Positions 42,870 to 51,471 of a stretch of DNA of 64,000 nucleotides are shown piece after piece; the first letter of the stretch is position 1; each line of letters opens with the position of its first letter. Under the pieces are notes generated by a model. The model saw only the letters and a list, made by a program, of their open reading frames with translations. It had not been told where the DNA came from and searched no databases. The DNA lies in assembly GCF_026004075.1 (NCBI RefSeq), contig NZ_BPIK01000001.1, positions 1,776,041 to 1,840,040 on the forward strand, in the 5' to 3' direction. Both the position numbers and the translations under genes were made by a program. The stretch is from Meiothermus sp. (GTDB taxonomy: Bacteria > Deinococcota > Deinococci > Deinococcales > Thermaceae).

Positions 42870-43430
42870 GTGACGCAAGGTGAAGTACGCGAACTGGTCT
42901 GGAACGCCCTGGCCCAGCACCGGGCCGCCACCTACCCCACCCCACCCCACGGACACCATCCCAACTTTGTGGGGGCCAGTCGCGCCGCCGAGCGCCTGAT
43001 GGGCCTCCGGCTGTGGCAGTTGGCGACGGTGATCCTGGCCGGGCCCGACCAGGTGCTCAAGCCGCTGCGCGAGGCGGCTTTGAAGTCCGGCAAAATCGTC
43101 CTCATGCCCCACCCCGACAAAGCCGGGCGGTACCTGAGCCTCGAGGGCCTCCTACCCCACCAGCTCAAACGGGTGCGGGAAGTGGCCCAGCTGGGCAAAC
43201 CCATCGAGCTAAAAGAGACCACCATCGACCTGGTGCTGGTAGGGAGCGTGGCGGTGGACGAGGCGCGCAACTGGCTGGGCAAGGGGTACGGCTTCCCCTA
43301 CAAAGACCTGCAGGTGGCCGCGCCCTGGGTCACCCTGGCCCATACCCTGATGATTTTTGATGAGCTACCCTGCCAGCCTGAACGAAGGGTAGACCTGATC
43401 GCCACCCCCCATCAGATCATTGGGGTTTGA
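42870..43430 (+). CDS. 5-formyltetrahydrofolate cyclo-ligase family protein
   Basis: 186 residues. The C-terminal GKGYGFPYKDLQ (about 134-145) is the variant of the cyclo-ligase phosphate loop GxGxGYYD, and FVGASRAAERLMGLRLWQ near residue 33 also matches the MTHFSD-like branch more than classical YgfA. Classical enzymes convert 5-formyl-THF to methenyl-THF with ATP; members of this branch are mostly uncharacterised. GTG start at 42870 behind a leaderless-type -10. Its end overlaps the convergent VOC gene by 14 bp. Confidence 0.82.
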   Translation: MTQGEVRELVWNALAQHRAATYPTPPHGHHPNFVGASRAAERLMGLRLWQLATVILAGPDQVLKPLREAALKSGKIVLMPHPDKAGRYLSLEGLLPHQLKRVREVAQLGKPIELKETTIDLVLVGSVAVDEARNWLGKGYGFPYKDLQVAAPWVTLAHTLMIFDELPCQPERRVDLIATPHQIIGV

Positions 43431-43827
43431 GGTGGCCGTCCGGCAGGCCCCAGATCGCGGCAGGGGCCAGTTCCACCAGGTTGCCGGCCGGGTCGCGCAC
43501 GTACAGGCTGGGGCCGGCTTTCCACTCGGCCCAGGTGACGGGGTAGCCGTGGGCCTCGAGGCGCTCCGCCCAGCCTGGCAGCTCCTCCGCGGCCACCCGA
43601 AAACACACGTGCACGCTACCTAAGGCCCCATGCGGCGACAGAACGGTTTCCTGCTGGGTGGCTTGGGGGTTGAAGACCAGAAAAACCCCCGGCCCGGCCC
43701 GAAAAAACAGATGCCGCCCCGGCTGCTCGGCGAAAAGCTCCAGGCCCAGCAACCCCTGGTAGAAGCCTCTGGCGGCCTCGAGGTCGCTCGCGTACACACA
43801 GGTCTCGAGCACCCCCGCGATGTTCAT
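43417..43827 (-). CDS. VOC-family (glyoxalase/dioxygenase-fold) protein
   Basis: 136 residues in two beta-alpha-beta-beta-beta modules: LETCVYASDLEAARGFYQGLLGLEL at residues 7-31, and SVHVCFRVAAEELPGWAERLEAHGY near residues 71-95, ending in SLYVRDPAGNLVEL near residue 107. The likely metal positions Glu 8 (LETCVYA), His 73 and Glu 116 are present. The substrate, often a glyoxalase- or bleomycin-resistance-like ligand, cannot be predicted. GAGAGG lies about 8 nt before the ATG. Confidence 0.87.
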   Translation of the reverse strand: MNIAGVLETCVYASDLEAARGFYQGLLGLELFAEQPGRHLFFRAGPGVFLVFNPQATQQETVLSPHGALGSVHVCFRVAAEELPGWAERLEAHGYPVTWAEWKAGPSLYVRDPAGNLVELAPAAIWGLPDGHLKPQ

Positions 43828-43873
43828 GGTGATACCTCTCGGGGTCTATGAAAACCCATCGTGTGGCCTGCGG

Positions 43874-45379
43874 TCAAGCGCGCTGGCTGGCCTCGGCCAG
43901 GGCCCGCAGTCCCGCGGCCAGACCGGGCTCGAGGTCGCCTTCGGCATAGCGCCACGCCCAGTTGCCCCCCAGCCGTCCGGGGAAGTTCATGCGGGCCTCG
44001 GGGCCCAGCCCCAGCACGTCCTGCAAAGGCAGGATAGCCAGCTTGGCCGGGCTCCTGAAGGCCAGCTCAATCAGAGCGCCTGCGGCTTCGTATTCCGAGA
44101 GGCAGCGGATGCCATAACGGGCCAGGTAGGCCCGCATGAAGGCCCGCTCGGCCTCCGGCGCGGTGCGGAACCATCCCAGGGTGGTGTCGTTGTCGTGGGT
44201 TCCGCTGTACACCACCACATTGCCGTGCTCGGGGTAGTTGTGAGGCAAAAAAACGTTGTCCTCACCGGAAAAGGCAAACTGCAAGATCTTCATGCCGGGA
44301 AACCCAAAGCCGTCGCGCAAAGCCTCCACCTCGGGGGTGATCACCCCCAGGTCTTCAGCGATGATGGGCGCATCGCCCAGTTGGGCCCGCACCGCGGCAA
44401 AGAGCTTCTCCCCCGGGGCCTTGACCCAGCGGCCCTCCACCGCATTGGGCCGGCCAAACGGAACCTCCCAGTAGGCTTCAAACCCGCGGAAGTGGTCAAT
44501 GCGCACCAGGTGGCACTGCTTGAGCGACTGCCTTATGCGCGCAATCCACCAGGCAAAGTTCTCCCCTTCCATCACATCCCAGCGGTAGAGCGGATTACCC
44601 CAGAGCTGGCCGGTTTCGGAGAAGTAATCCGGCGGAACGCCCGCCACCACCGTGGGGTTGCCATCGGCATCGAGGTAGAAGTACTGCGGGTTGGCCCAGA
44701 CATCCGAGGAATCGAAAGCCACGAAGATGGGCATATCGCCGATAATCTGAATACCCCTGGTTTCGGCATAGGCTTTAGTTTTGCCCCACTCGGTGTAAAA
44801 CAGCCACTGAACCCACTCGTGCAGGGCCACCTCGTAGGCCAGCTCCTCGCGGGCCTTGGCCAGGGCAGCCGGTTTACGATCGCGCAGTTCGGGGCTCCAC
44901 TCGTTCCAGGGCTTGCCGCCAAACCGGGTCTTGAGGGCCATGAAGAGCGCGTAGTCTTCCAGCCAGAAGCGCTCGGCCTCGATAAAGGCTTCCAGTCGTG
45001 CTTTATCCTGGGCAGAGGCCCCTGCCTGAAACCCTGCAAAGGCCCGCCGCAACAGGGGCCAGCGGGTCTCGTAAAGCCAGCCATAGTCCACGCTGCGGGC
45101 GTTGTACTGCGGGGGTTCTTCGCTTTTTTCCAGCCAGCCTTTTTCAATCAGCAGCTCGGGGTCAATCAGGTACGGGTTGCCAGCAAAAGCCGAAAAGGAC
45201 TGATACGGCGAGTCGCCGTAGCTGGTAGGGCCCAGGGGCAAGACCTGCCACCAGCGGGCCCCCGCGTCGGCCAGCCAGTCCAAAAAACGCTCGGCCTCGC
45301 GGCCCAGAGCCCCAATCCCCCAGCGACCCGGAAAACTGGTGGGGTGGAGCAAAATTCCAAAAGCGCGTTGGAGTTGCAT
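43874..45379 (-). CDS. malQ: Amylomaltase (4-alpha-glucanotransferase, GH77)
   Basis: Transfers glucan segments between maltodextrins, releasing glucose, in the cytosol. At 501 residues it is close to the Thermus enzyme in length. GH77 signatures are SYQSFSAFAGNPYLI near residue 55, RIDHFRGFEAYW near residue 290 (nucleophile Asp), IIAEDLGVITP near residue 338 (acid/base Glu) and SGTHDNDTT near residue 391. A LacI-type palindrome lies 35 bp upstream of the ATG, which ties it to both maltose-type importers in this window. Confidence 0.96.
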   Translation of the reverse strand: MQLQRAFGILLHPTSFPGRWGIGALGREAERFLDWLADAGARWWQVLPLGPTSYGDSPYQSFSAFAGNPYLIDPELLIEKGWLEKSEEPPQYNARSVDYGWLYETRWPLLRRAFAGFQAGASAQDKARLEAFIEAERFWLEDYALFMALKTRFGGKPWNEWSPELRDRKPAALAKAREELAYEVALHEWVQWLFYTEWGKTKAYAETRGIQIIGDMPIFVAFDSSDVWANPQYFYLDADGNPTVVAGVPPDYFSETGQLWGNPLYRWDVMEGENFAWWIARIRQSLKQCHLVRIDHFRGFEAYWEVPFGRPNAVEGRWVKAPGEKLFAAVRAQLGDAPIIAEDLGVITPEVEALRDGFGFPGMKILQFAFSGEDNVFLPHNYPEHGNVVVYSGTHDNDTTLGWFRTAPEAERAFMRAYLARYGIRCLSEYEAAGALIELAFRSPAKLAILPLQDVLGLGPEARMNFPGRLGGNWAWRYAEGDLEPGLAAGLRALAEASQRA

Positions 45380-45413
45380 AACAAGGCTAGTTTATACCCA
45401 TACCGACACATTA

Positions 45414-45427
45414 TGGAAGCGCTTCTA
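45414..45427. promoter_or_regulatory. LacI-type operator upstream of malQ
   Basis: TGGAAGCGCTTCTA, 13 of 14 positions symmetric with TGGAAGCGCTTCCA, 35 bp before malQ and next to its probable -35 region. Confidence 0.65.
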
Positions 45428-45460
45428 TACGGAAAGACAGGCTGTAAAGACGATAACTGA

Positions 45461-45490
45461 CCCGCCCCAGCGAAAGGTGGCGGGGGCGGG
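45461..45490 (-). terminator. GC-rich hairpin after the aminotransferase gene
   Basis: CCCGCCCC / GGGGCGGG pair over a 14-nt loop, starting 17 nt past the aminotransferase stop in the minus direction, followed by TCAGTTATCGTCTTT. A plausible weak terminator separating the aminotransferase from malQ. Confidence 0.45.
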
Positions 45491-45507
45491 CAAAGAGATA
45501 CTGAGCG

Positions 45508-46848
45508 CTAGTCGGCAGCGGCCTCGACCACGCCCAGGGCCTCGTCCACCAGGGCCAGCCCCTCTTCTATCACGTCCAGGCCGTATTTCAGTTCCTCGCG
45601 GTTGATCACTAGGGGTGGGCAGACCCACAGCATGTTGAAGCGGCTGAAGGCGTAGATGTGCCTGGACTTGAGGTAGCCCGCCAGTTTTTGCATCTCGGGC
45701 GAGGTGCCGTTGAAGGGCGCCAGGGGCTCTTTGGTGGTTTTGTCCCTGACCAGCTCGAGCACGCTGAACAACCCGATGTAGCGCACATCCCCCACACAGG
45801 CGTATTTTTTGCGCATGGCCTCGAGGCGCTCCCCCAGGTAGCGGCCCTGCTCGAGGGTGTTTTCAAACAGGTTTTCTTCTTCGTATACCGACAGGTTGGC
45901 TACCGCCGCCGCACACGAGACCGGGTGGCCGGAGTAGGTCAGCCCGCCCCAGAGCATATGGTCTTCGAAGAAGTCGGCGATGGGCTTGGAAACAATCACC
46001 GCACCCAACGGCATATAGCCGCTGGTAAGGCCCTTGGCGCAGGTCACGATGTCGGGCTTGATGCCGTAGTGCTGGGTGGAGAGCCACTTGCCGGTGCGGC
46101 CAAAGCCGCTCATCACCTCATCGGTAATAAGCAGGATGCCATACTTGTCGCACAAAGCCCGCAGCTTGGGGTAGTAGTCGTCGGGCGGTACCAAAAGCCC
46201 ATTGGAACCGGTAATCCCCTCCACCATAATGGCCGCGATGGTGTGGGGGCCTTCCATCTGGATAATCTCCTCGATATGGCTCACACACTCCCGCTGGCAG
46301 CTATCCGGGGTCTTGCCAAAGGGGCAGCGGTAGCAGTAGGGGTCGAAGGCTCGCACGATGCCCGGAATGCCCGGCTCCACCGGCCAGCGGCGGGGGTCGC
46401 CCGAGGCGGTCATGGCCCCCATGGTGGCCCCGTGATAGGAGCGGTAACGGGTGATGATCTTGTCACGGCCTGTATACAGACGAGCCATCTTCATGGCGTT
46501 CTCGTTGGCCTCGGCCCCGCCCAGGCAGAAAAACGACTTGGCCAGCCCGGTCACCTCGGCCAGCTTTTTGCCCAGCTGGCCTCTAGGCTCGGTGGCAAAG
46601 CTGGGGCCGGCGAAGCAAAGCTCGTCAACCTGCTTCTTAATGGCCTCGAGCACCTTGGGGTGCTGGTGGCCCACGTTGATATTGATGAGCTGGCTGCTGA
46701 AGTCCAGCCACTTGTTGCCGTCGCCGTCCCAGAACCATACGCCCTTGGAGCGGGTCATATGGATGGGGTTGGCGGTGCTTTGTACCGACCACGAAAACAG
46801 GGTGTAGTCACGGTTCTCTTGAATAACTTCCTTAGATGAGCGTTCCAT
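45508..46848 (-). CDS. Class III PLP aminotransferase
   Basis: 446-residue omega-amino-acid-type aminotransferase. Landmarks are SQLININVGHQHPKV near residue 53, FFCLGGAEANENAMKMAR near residue 106, YRSYHGATMGAMTASG near residue 136, LLITDEVMSGFGRTGKW near residue 235 (PLP Asp) and the PLP Lys in TCAKGLTSGYMPLGA near residue 270. The Cys cluster CYRCPFGKTPDSCQREC near residue 175 is shared with taurine:pyruvate and related transaminases. Substrate (taurine, beta-alanine, GABA or similar) is not decidable. A TTGACA lies in the AT-rich region upstream. Confidence 0.9.
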   Translation of the reverse strand: MERSSKEVIQENRDYTLFSWSVQSTANPIHMTRSKGVWFWDGDGNKWLDFSSQLININVGHQHPKVLEAIKKQVDELCFAGPSFATEPRGQLGKKLAEVTGLAKSFFCLGGAEANENAMKMARLYTGRDKIITRYRSYHGATMGAMTASGDPRRWPVEPGIPGIVRAFDPYCYRCPFGKTPDSCQRECVSHIEEIIQMEGPHTIAAIMVEGITGSNGLLVPPDDYYPKLRALCDKYGILLITDEVMSGFGRTGKWLSTQHYGIKPDIVTCAKGLTSGYMPLGAVIVSKPIADFFEDHMLWGGLTYSGHPVSCAAAVANLSVYEEENLFENTLEQGRYLGERLEAMRKKYACVGDVRYIGLFSVLELVRDKTTKEPLAPFNGTSPEMQKLAGYLKSRHIYAFSRFNMLWVCPPLVINREELKYGLDVIEEGLALVDEALGVVEAAAD

Positions 46849-47022
46849 ACCCAGGCCTCCCCTACGCGTTTAGATAGTCTCAATGGTAGTCCTCGCGCTC
46901 GGGGGAAGCAATGGTCAAAGTGTCAAAGAACATAAGTCTTTTGTGTTAGATGCAAAATATTTTTTATTTATCTGCAAACATAAGGGCTCGTATAGTTTTG
47001 CTGGTGACCAGTAAGGCCTGGC

Positions 47023-48057
47023 CTAGCTACGCCGCGTAGGATTGGGGGTCAACCGCAGTTCAACCTTGAGAATTTGCTGGCCTCGCCGCACCGTCAGGAC
47101 AACGGTATCCCCCACCTCTTTACTCCGAATGTAGCGCTGAAGCTCGGTGACGTTGTTGAAGGGACGGCCATCGGCCTCGAGGATCACGTCAAATTCGTAG
47201 ACTTCCTGGCCGTTCTCGCGCCGAATGGCAAAACCGCGCAAACCTGCCCGCTCGGCGGCCCCACCACGCAGCAGGCCCTGAATCAAAACCCCTTCCTTGG
47301 GGATGCGCAAGGTGGCTGCGGTTTCGTCATCAATCTGGAAAAGCTGCACCCCAATGTAGGGAACATCGCGCTTGCGGCCGGCCTGCAGTTGCGCAATCAC
47401 CTCACCCAGGCCTTGCAGCGGGGAAAGGTAGCTCTCGAATACCCCATTGGGCTGTCCAATCGCCACCACCACCGCTACCACCCGCCCCGCCTGGTTGAGC
47501 ACCGGGCCGCCCGAGTCGCCAGGGGCCAGCGGGATGGTGGTGGAGATGGCGATGGAGTTGAAAAAGGGGAAAATATCGCGCTCGACGGTATTGACTATCC
47601 CATAACGCGGTGCGATAAACTGGCCCCTCGAGTTCCCAATAGCCAGCAAGGGCTCTCCCACACTTGGGCCGCTGGTGGTCTCGAGCGGCAAAAATGGCAC
47701 CGGCTCGTTTACTGAGGCCCGCAAAATGGCAATATCGCGGAACTCATCGTAGCCCACCAGTTCGGCAGAGAACGACTGGTTTTTGGAGTCAATCACCCAG
47801 AAGCCCCGGGTGTCCTCGACGACGTGGTACGCGGTCATGACCAGGCCATCGGCGCTGATGAAAAAGCCAGAGCCCGTGCCTTCGGGCACGGTTTCGATGC
47901 GCACGGATGCCGGGAGGGCCTGGGTGTAGACACGCTCGAGGGCCGCACGCATCTCGGCCGACAGGGTTCGGGGGGGCTGCACCGGCTGCGCATGGATCAC
48001 CGCAGCCAAAATGCTAAGGTAGGCCACCGCTGCAAAGGCTAGCCATGAACGCCGCAT
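47023..48057 (-). CDS. HtrA/DegP-type serine protease (S1C) with PDZ domain
   Basis: 344-residue envelope protease. The N-terminal hydrophobic segment (about 5-23) ends in HAQPVQ and is a signal peptide or anchor. The catalytic triad is visible as His in TAYHVVED, Asp in RDIAILR and Ser in APGDSGGPVL. A single C-terminal PDZ domain (about 235-335) contains YIGVQLFQIDDETAATL and GDTVVLTVRRG. Likely role is degradation of misfolded periplasmic proteins. GGGAGG lies about 9 nt upstream of the ATG. It is downstream of the maltose-binding-protein gene but cut off by a strong terminator. Confidence 0.92.
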   Translation of the reverse strand: MRRSWLAFAAVAYLSILAAVIHAQPVQPPRTLSAEMRAALERVYTQALPASVRIETVPEGTGSGFFISADGLVMTAYHVVEDTRGFWVIDSKNQSFSAELVGYDEFRDIAILRASVNEPVPFLPLETTSGPSVGEPLLAIGNSRGQFIAPRYGIVNTVERDIFPFFNSIAISTTIPLAPGDSGGPVLNQAGRVVAVVVAIGQPNGVFESYLSPLQGLGEVIAQLQAGRKRDVPYIGVQLFQIDDETAATLRIPKEGVLIQGLLRGGAAERAGLRGFAIRRENGQEVYEFDVILEADGRPFNNVTELQRYIRSKEVGDTVVLTVRRGQQILKVELRLTPNPTRRS

Positions 48058-48169
48058 TTGAGGTCTCCTCCCGTTGCGCCCGAGCGCAGCTATAAAAACC
48101 AGGGTAGCTCATTGGCGCTGGATTTCGATATTGGAATGCACAGTTTATTCTCTCTTTTTTTTTCAACAA

Positions 48170-48199
48170 AACAACCTCCTCCAGGCGGAGGAGGTTGTT
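48170..48199 (-). terminator. Strong hairpin after the malE-like gene
   Basis: A perfect 13-bp stem (AACAACCTCCTCC / GGAGGAGGTTGTT, 4-nt loop) starts 12 nt beyond the stop codon at 48211, and the minus-strand tail reads TTTGTTG. The clearest terminator-like hairpin in the window; it ends malE as a single-gene transcript. Confidence 0.75.
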
Positions 48200-48210
48200 G
48201 ATGAGTAGAT

Positions 48211-49413
48211 TTAGCGACCCGAGAGACCCTTGTTAATTTCCGCTACCATGGCGGACACGATTTGCGCCACATTGGTATCCGGCTTCTGCACAGCCTGGGA
48301 CAGCGCATTGCCCCAGGGCCCCCAAACCTTACCCATCTCGGGGATGTTGGGCATGGGGGCGCCAAGGGCGATCACCGCCGAAAAACCGGCCACTACCGGG
48401 TCGTTGCGAAGTTGCTGTACAGCCTGCTTGGATACCGGCAGGCGGCCACCGGCCTTGTTGAAGGCCACCTGGTTCTGGGTGCTCACCAGCAGCTTGGCAA
48501 AGTTGGCCGCCGCAGTCTTGTTGCGCGAGTAGGCGTTCATGGCTACGCCCTGCACGCCCACAAAGGGACGCCACTGCCCACCGCCGGGCGGGTTGGGCAT
48601 GGGGGCAATGCCAAAGTCGATGTTGGCTTTTTTGTAGTCGCCAATGGCCCAGGGGCCGTTGAGGATCATAGCCAGGGCCCCTTCCTTGAAGGCGCTATCG
48701 GCCACGCCGTAGTCTACCCCTTCGGGAATCAGGCGGTAGCGGTAGCGCAGGTCTTTGATGAAGCTCACAGCGCGGACGCCCGCATCTCCACCCAGGCGGG
48801 TCTGGCTGGCATCGACGCCCTGGGCCGTGCGGCCAAAGACGCTGGCTCCATAGGCCGTGAACCAGCCATAGTTAAAGTAGGGGTTGGCCAGGTCGTAGAG
48901 GAAGCCGTAGGAGTTGCCCTTAGTGTTTTCCTGTGCAATTTTTAGGAACTCGTCCCAGGTCTTGGGGGCTTCTTTGACCAGTTTCTTGTTGTAGATCAGG
49001 GCCACCGACTCGGCGAACATGGGCAGCGCGAAAAGCTGGTTGCGGTAGGTGAGCGCATCCACCGCTACATCCGAGAGGCTTTGAATGTAGCTGCTGGTTG
49101 CGTACTTGCCCATGGGCTCGAGCACCCCCGCAGCCGCCATCGCCCCCACCCAGTCGTGGGGGATGCTCACCACCAGGTCGGCCGCCTGACCCTGGGGCGC
49201 GCCCAGGATGAACTTGTTCTGAATATCGCCGAAGGGTACTTCGACCACTTCAACCTGGGTGCCGCTGCTTTTGGCAAAGGTGGCCGCGGTCTGCTTGAGC
49301 CAGGCCAGCTCGGGCCCGCCGTAGTGGGTCCAAATTGTGAGTTTGCCCTGTGCCATCGCCGAGCCCAGTAGACCTAGGGCTGCTACGGCAGCAATCAAAA
49401 AGCCTTTTTTCAT
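48211..49413 (-). CDS. malE: Maltose/maltodextrin-type ABC substrate-binding protein
   Basis: 400-residue periplasmic binding protein. The signal peptide MKKGFLIAAVAALGLLGSAMAQ has an AMA-Q cleavage site and no lipobox. The mature start GKLTIWTHYGGPELAWLKQTAATF and later LPMFAESVALIYNKKLV, GALAMILNGPWAIGDY and GGGQWRPFVGVQG are typical MalE phrases. The ATG at 49413 is chosen over a site 24 bp upstream because GGAGGA precedes it. Its gene stands alone with a terminator; matching permeases malF-malG are 8 kb away at 57.5-60.2 kb. A LacI-type palindrome lies 75 bp upstream. Confidence 0.9.
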   Translation of the reverse strand: MKKGFLIAAVAALGLLGSAMAQGKLTIWTHYGGPELAWLKQTAATFAKSSGTQVEVVEVPFGDIQNKFILGAPQGQAADLVVSIPHDWVGAMAAAGVLEPMGKYATSSYIQSLSDVAVDALTYRNQLFALPMFAESVALIYNKKLVKEAPKTWDEFLKIAQENTKGNSYGFLYDLANPYFNYGWFTAYGASVFGRTAQGVDASQTRLGGDAGVRAVSFIKDLRYRYRLIPEGVDYGVADSAFKEGALAMILNGPWAIGDYKKANIDFGIAPMPNPPGGGQWRPFVGVQGVAMNAYSRNKTAAANFAKLLVSTQNQVAFNKAGGRLPVSKQAVQQLRNDPVVAGFSAVIALGAPMPNIPEMGKVWGPWGNALSQAVQKPDTNVAQIVSAMVAEINKGLSGR

Positions 49414-49487
49414 TTCTTCCTCCTGGTTTGAAGCCATTGCCTAAAGAATTTGTGGCATGGCTTGCCTTGAACATCGACAGCAGACTC

Positions 49488-49501
49488 TGGCAGCGTTTCC
49501 A
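49488..49501. promoter_or_regulatory. LacI-type operator upstream of malE
   Basis: Minus strand TGGAAACGCTGCCA, matching TGGAAGCGCTTCCA at 12 of 14 positions, 75 bp before the malE start. Confidence 0.55.
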
Positions 49502-49718
49502 CAGTGTTCTAAACGTTACTTTTGGACTATCTGCCTTCTGCGTCACCAGGTATCTTACTACATTCTTCGACTACGTAAAGAGTCTGGTATCCCCCCAAGA
49601 CAAAGCTAAAGGGCACGTCAAGACCAGCGTCCAGGATTTATCTTGAGTGAGTTGGCGGTAAAGGCATCGCGCAATCCACCCCCGGGACATTTGTCCGATG
49701 CTAGCTAAAAATCACGCC

Positions 49719-50420
49719 TTACTTCCTGGGTGGCTGGCTCGGGCGCAGATCGAGCTGGCTTGGGATGACGCGGGGGTCGCTTTGCAGCAGGTAGAGCACG
49801 GCCTGTGCAATGTCTTGCGGCTGTATTTTCCAGGATGCCCCGGTACTGTTGCCGGCAAAGGGCGTGTCTACCGAGCCGGGCAGAATGCTGCTCACCCGAA
49901 TGCCGTGGTAGCGCAAATCCAGCATAGCCGCCTCGGAAAAGCCCAGCAAACCAAACTTGCTGGCATTGTAGGCAGCCCCGTTGGCAAAGGCGTTTTTCCC
50001 GGCCAGCGAACCAATGTTGATGATATGGCCCCCACCCCGCTTTTGCATGGCTGGTACAGCGGCCTTGGTCGCGTAAAAGGGGCCGGTCAGGTTGGTTTGC
50101 AAGACCTGCTGCCAATCCTCCGGGGTAAGCTCGTGCACGGGTTTGAAAATACCCACCCCCGCGTTGTTAATCAGGAAGTCGAGTCCGCCAAAATGGGCCT
50201 CGATCTGCTGCACAGACCGCTCCAGATCCTCGTAGCGGGTCACATCACCCGGCAGGGCCAGGCTGTTGCCCAGTTCTCCCGCCAAACGCGCCAGCCTGTC
50301 CTGGCTGCGGGCAAAAAGCCCCACCCCCACGCCGCTCGAAACCAGTTGTTTGGCAATCTCGAGGCCAATCCCGGAGGAAGCTCCGGTAACCAGTGCTACT
50401 TTTCCTTGCAGCTTTGACAT
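49719..50420 (-). CDS. Short-chain dehydrogenase/reductase
   Basis: 233-residue classical SDR. The cofactor site VTGASSGIG is at residues 10-18, NNAGVG near residue 86, and the catalytic Ser and YxxxK are in NIGSLAGKNAFANGAAYNASKFGL (near residues 133-156). An Arg in LFARSQDRL after the second beta strand suggests NADP preference (inference). The ATG at 50420 gives MSKLQGKVALVTGASSG and has TACAGT 8 nt upstream. Substrate unknown; nothing nearby suggests a pathway. Confidence 0.9.
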   Translation of the reverse strand: MSKLQGKVALVTGASSGIGLEIAKQLVSSGVGVGLFARSQDRLARLAGELGNSLALPGDVTRYEDLERSVQQIEAHFGGLDFLINNAGVGIFKPVHELTPEDWQQVLQTNLTGPFYATKAAVPAMQKRGGGHIINIGSLAGKNAFANGAAYNASKFGLLGFSEAAMLDLRYHGIRVSSILPGSVDTPFAGNSTGASWKIQPQDIAQAVLYLLQSDPRVIPSQLDLRPSQPPRK

Positions 50421-50482
50421 AGGCCAATACTGTACAAAAAATGCAGGCGAACACAAGGTTCGCCCACACGATTCATCTATAC

Positions 50483-50893
50483 CTACTTGGGTTTGTAAAT
50501 GTCCACCCCACCGGCTTTTTCCAGGCTCTGCATGAGGAACTGTGCGGTCACCAGGGGCTTGCTATTGGCATCGCCCGGCAGCGTTCCAGCAAACACCTCG
50601 AGCACGTCGGCGTAGCCGTCGCCGTCGGAGTCTTTCATAGCCTTGAGCGTTTCGTACAGGGCTTCGCCGATGTTGCCCTTGAAGTTGGCCCGGAGCTGGT
50701 TGCCGAAGGCATTCCAGGGCGCACCCCCGTTGGGGTTTACGTGGCAGTACTGACAGGTAACCGTGCGCACATCGCCGTTATCGGCTACCAGATTGAACTG
50801 CGTAATGGCCTGCAACCGATAGGGCCCTCGAGCCTGCACCAATGGGAGCAGCACAACGGCCAAGGCCAGCACAAAAAAACCTAGTTTTCTCAT
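50483..50893 (-). CDS. Exported CxxCH protein with an Asp-rich calcium-binding-like loop
   Basis: 136 residues with a signal peptide (MRKLGFFVLALAVVLLPLVQA). A single heme-type motif CQYCHVNPNGG near residue 47 is followed by WNAFGNQL and the loop DSDGDGYADVLEVFAGTLPGD near residue 87, like a thrombospondin type 3 or EF-hand repeat. It is probably a small periplasmic monoheme or metal protein, though a distal heme ligand is not obvious. AAGGAGG precedes the ATG. The cupredoxin lipoprotein gene lies 25 bp upstream on the same strand, suggesting one electron-transfer or copper-handling unit. I recognise no named family. Confidence 0.8.
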   Translation of the reverse strand: MRKLGFFVLALAVVLLPLVQARGPYRLQAITQFNLVADNGDVRTVTCQYCHVNPNGGAPWNAFGNQLRANFKGNIGEALYETLKAMKDSDGDGYADVLEVFAGTLPGDANSKPLVTAQFLMQSLEKAGGVDIYKPK

Positions 50894-50918
50894 TCGAGCC
50901 CTCCTTAGGGGCACGCCT

Positions 50919-51293
50919 CTAGCGAACCGTTATCTTGCCAAACATGGTTTGTGCGTGCACCACAGTGCCTGTGTTTATCGAACAAATGTACTCGTATTCA
51001 CCTGCGATGTTGAGCACGATTTTTACCTTGTATGCCGGGCCAGGGAAAAGGTTTTGTGTGCTAAAGTCCTTGGGCGCGCCGGAACCCGGCCTGGTCTGCG
51101 CGATGTGAACCGTGCTGTCCTGGTTAACGAACTCAATGCACTCACCCCTCCGGATGGTCACATCTGCGCTGTTGGTGCCCTTTACCCTGAAGCCCTCCTC
51201 GATGCTTACAGCCTCGATTACAACACACGCTTTGGGAGTGTCGGGTTGACAGGAGAGCAGCAGGCCCAACAATAGCAACCCAATCCACCGCAT
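50919..51293 (-). CDS. Cupredoxin-like lipoprotein
   Basis: 124 residues beginning MRWIGLLLLGLLLSCQPD: a lipoprotein signal with lipid-modified Cys near residue 15. The remainder folds as a small beta protein with type 1 copper-like ligands: His in STVHIAQT near residue 62, and Cys, His and Met in YICSINTGTVVHAQTMFG near residues 103-118. The Cys-His spacing is longer than in plastocyanin. It is likely anchored at the outer face of the inner membrane or in the outer membrane. The ATG stands 6 nt behind TACAAT, so the message is probably leaderless. It heads a two-gene unit with the CxxCH protein. Confidence 0.8.
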   Translation of the reverse strand: MRWIGLLLLGLLLSCQPDTPKACVVIEAVSIEEGFRVKGTNSADVTIRRGECIEFVNQDSTVHIAQTRPGSGAPKDFSTQNLFPGPAYKVKIVLNIAGEYEYICSINTGTVVHAQTMFGKITVR

Positions 51294-51299
51294 GGTCTT

Positions 51300-51305
51300 A
51301 TTGTA
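51300..51305 (-). promoter_or_regulatory. -10 hexamer for leaderless cupredoxin mRNA
   Basis: Minus-strand TACAAT, 6 nt, then ATG at 51293. Confidence 0.5.
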
Positions 51306-51471
51306 CGCGTTTCATCGAAAAGCATCTGGCAAACTTCGCACCCCGACCCTCAAGGTGGCCTGCTCGGTCTCATATGTCACCTCCACCCATATTTACGTAC
51401 CGGTAGCCGGGACGGATTCACGGGCTATTCGGTTGTACGAGGCCCAGAGGCCAGATGGGCTTCGGGTAGGG

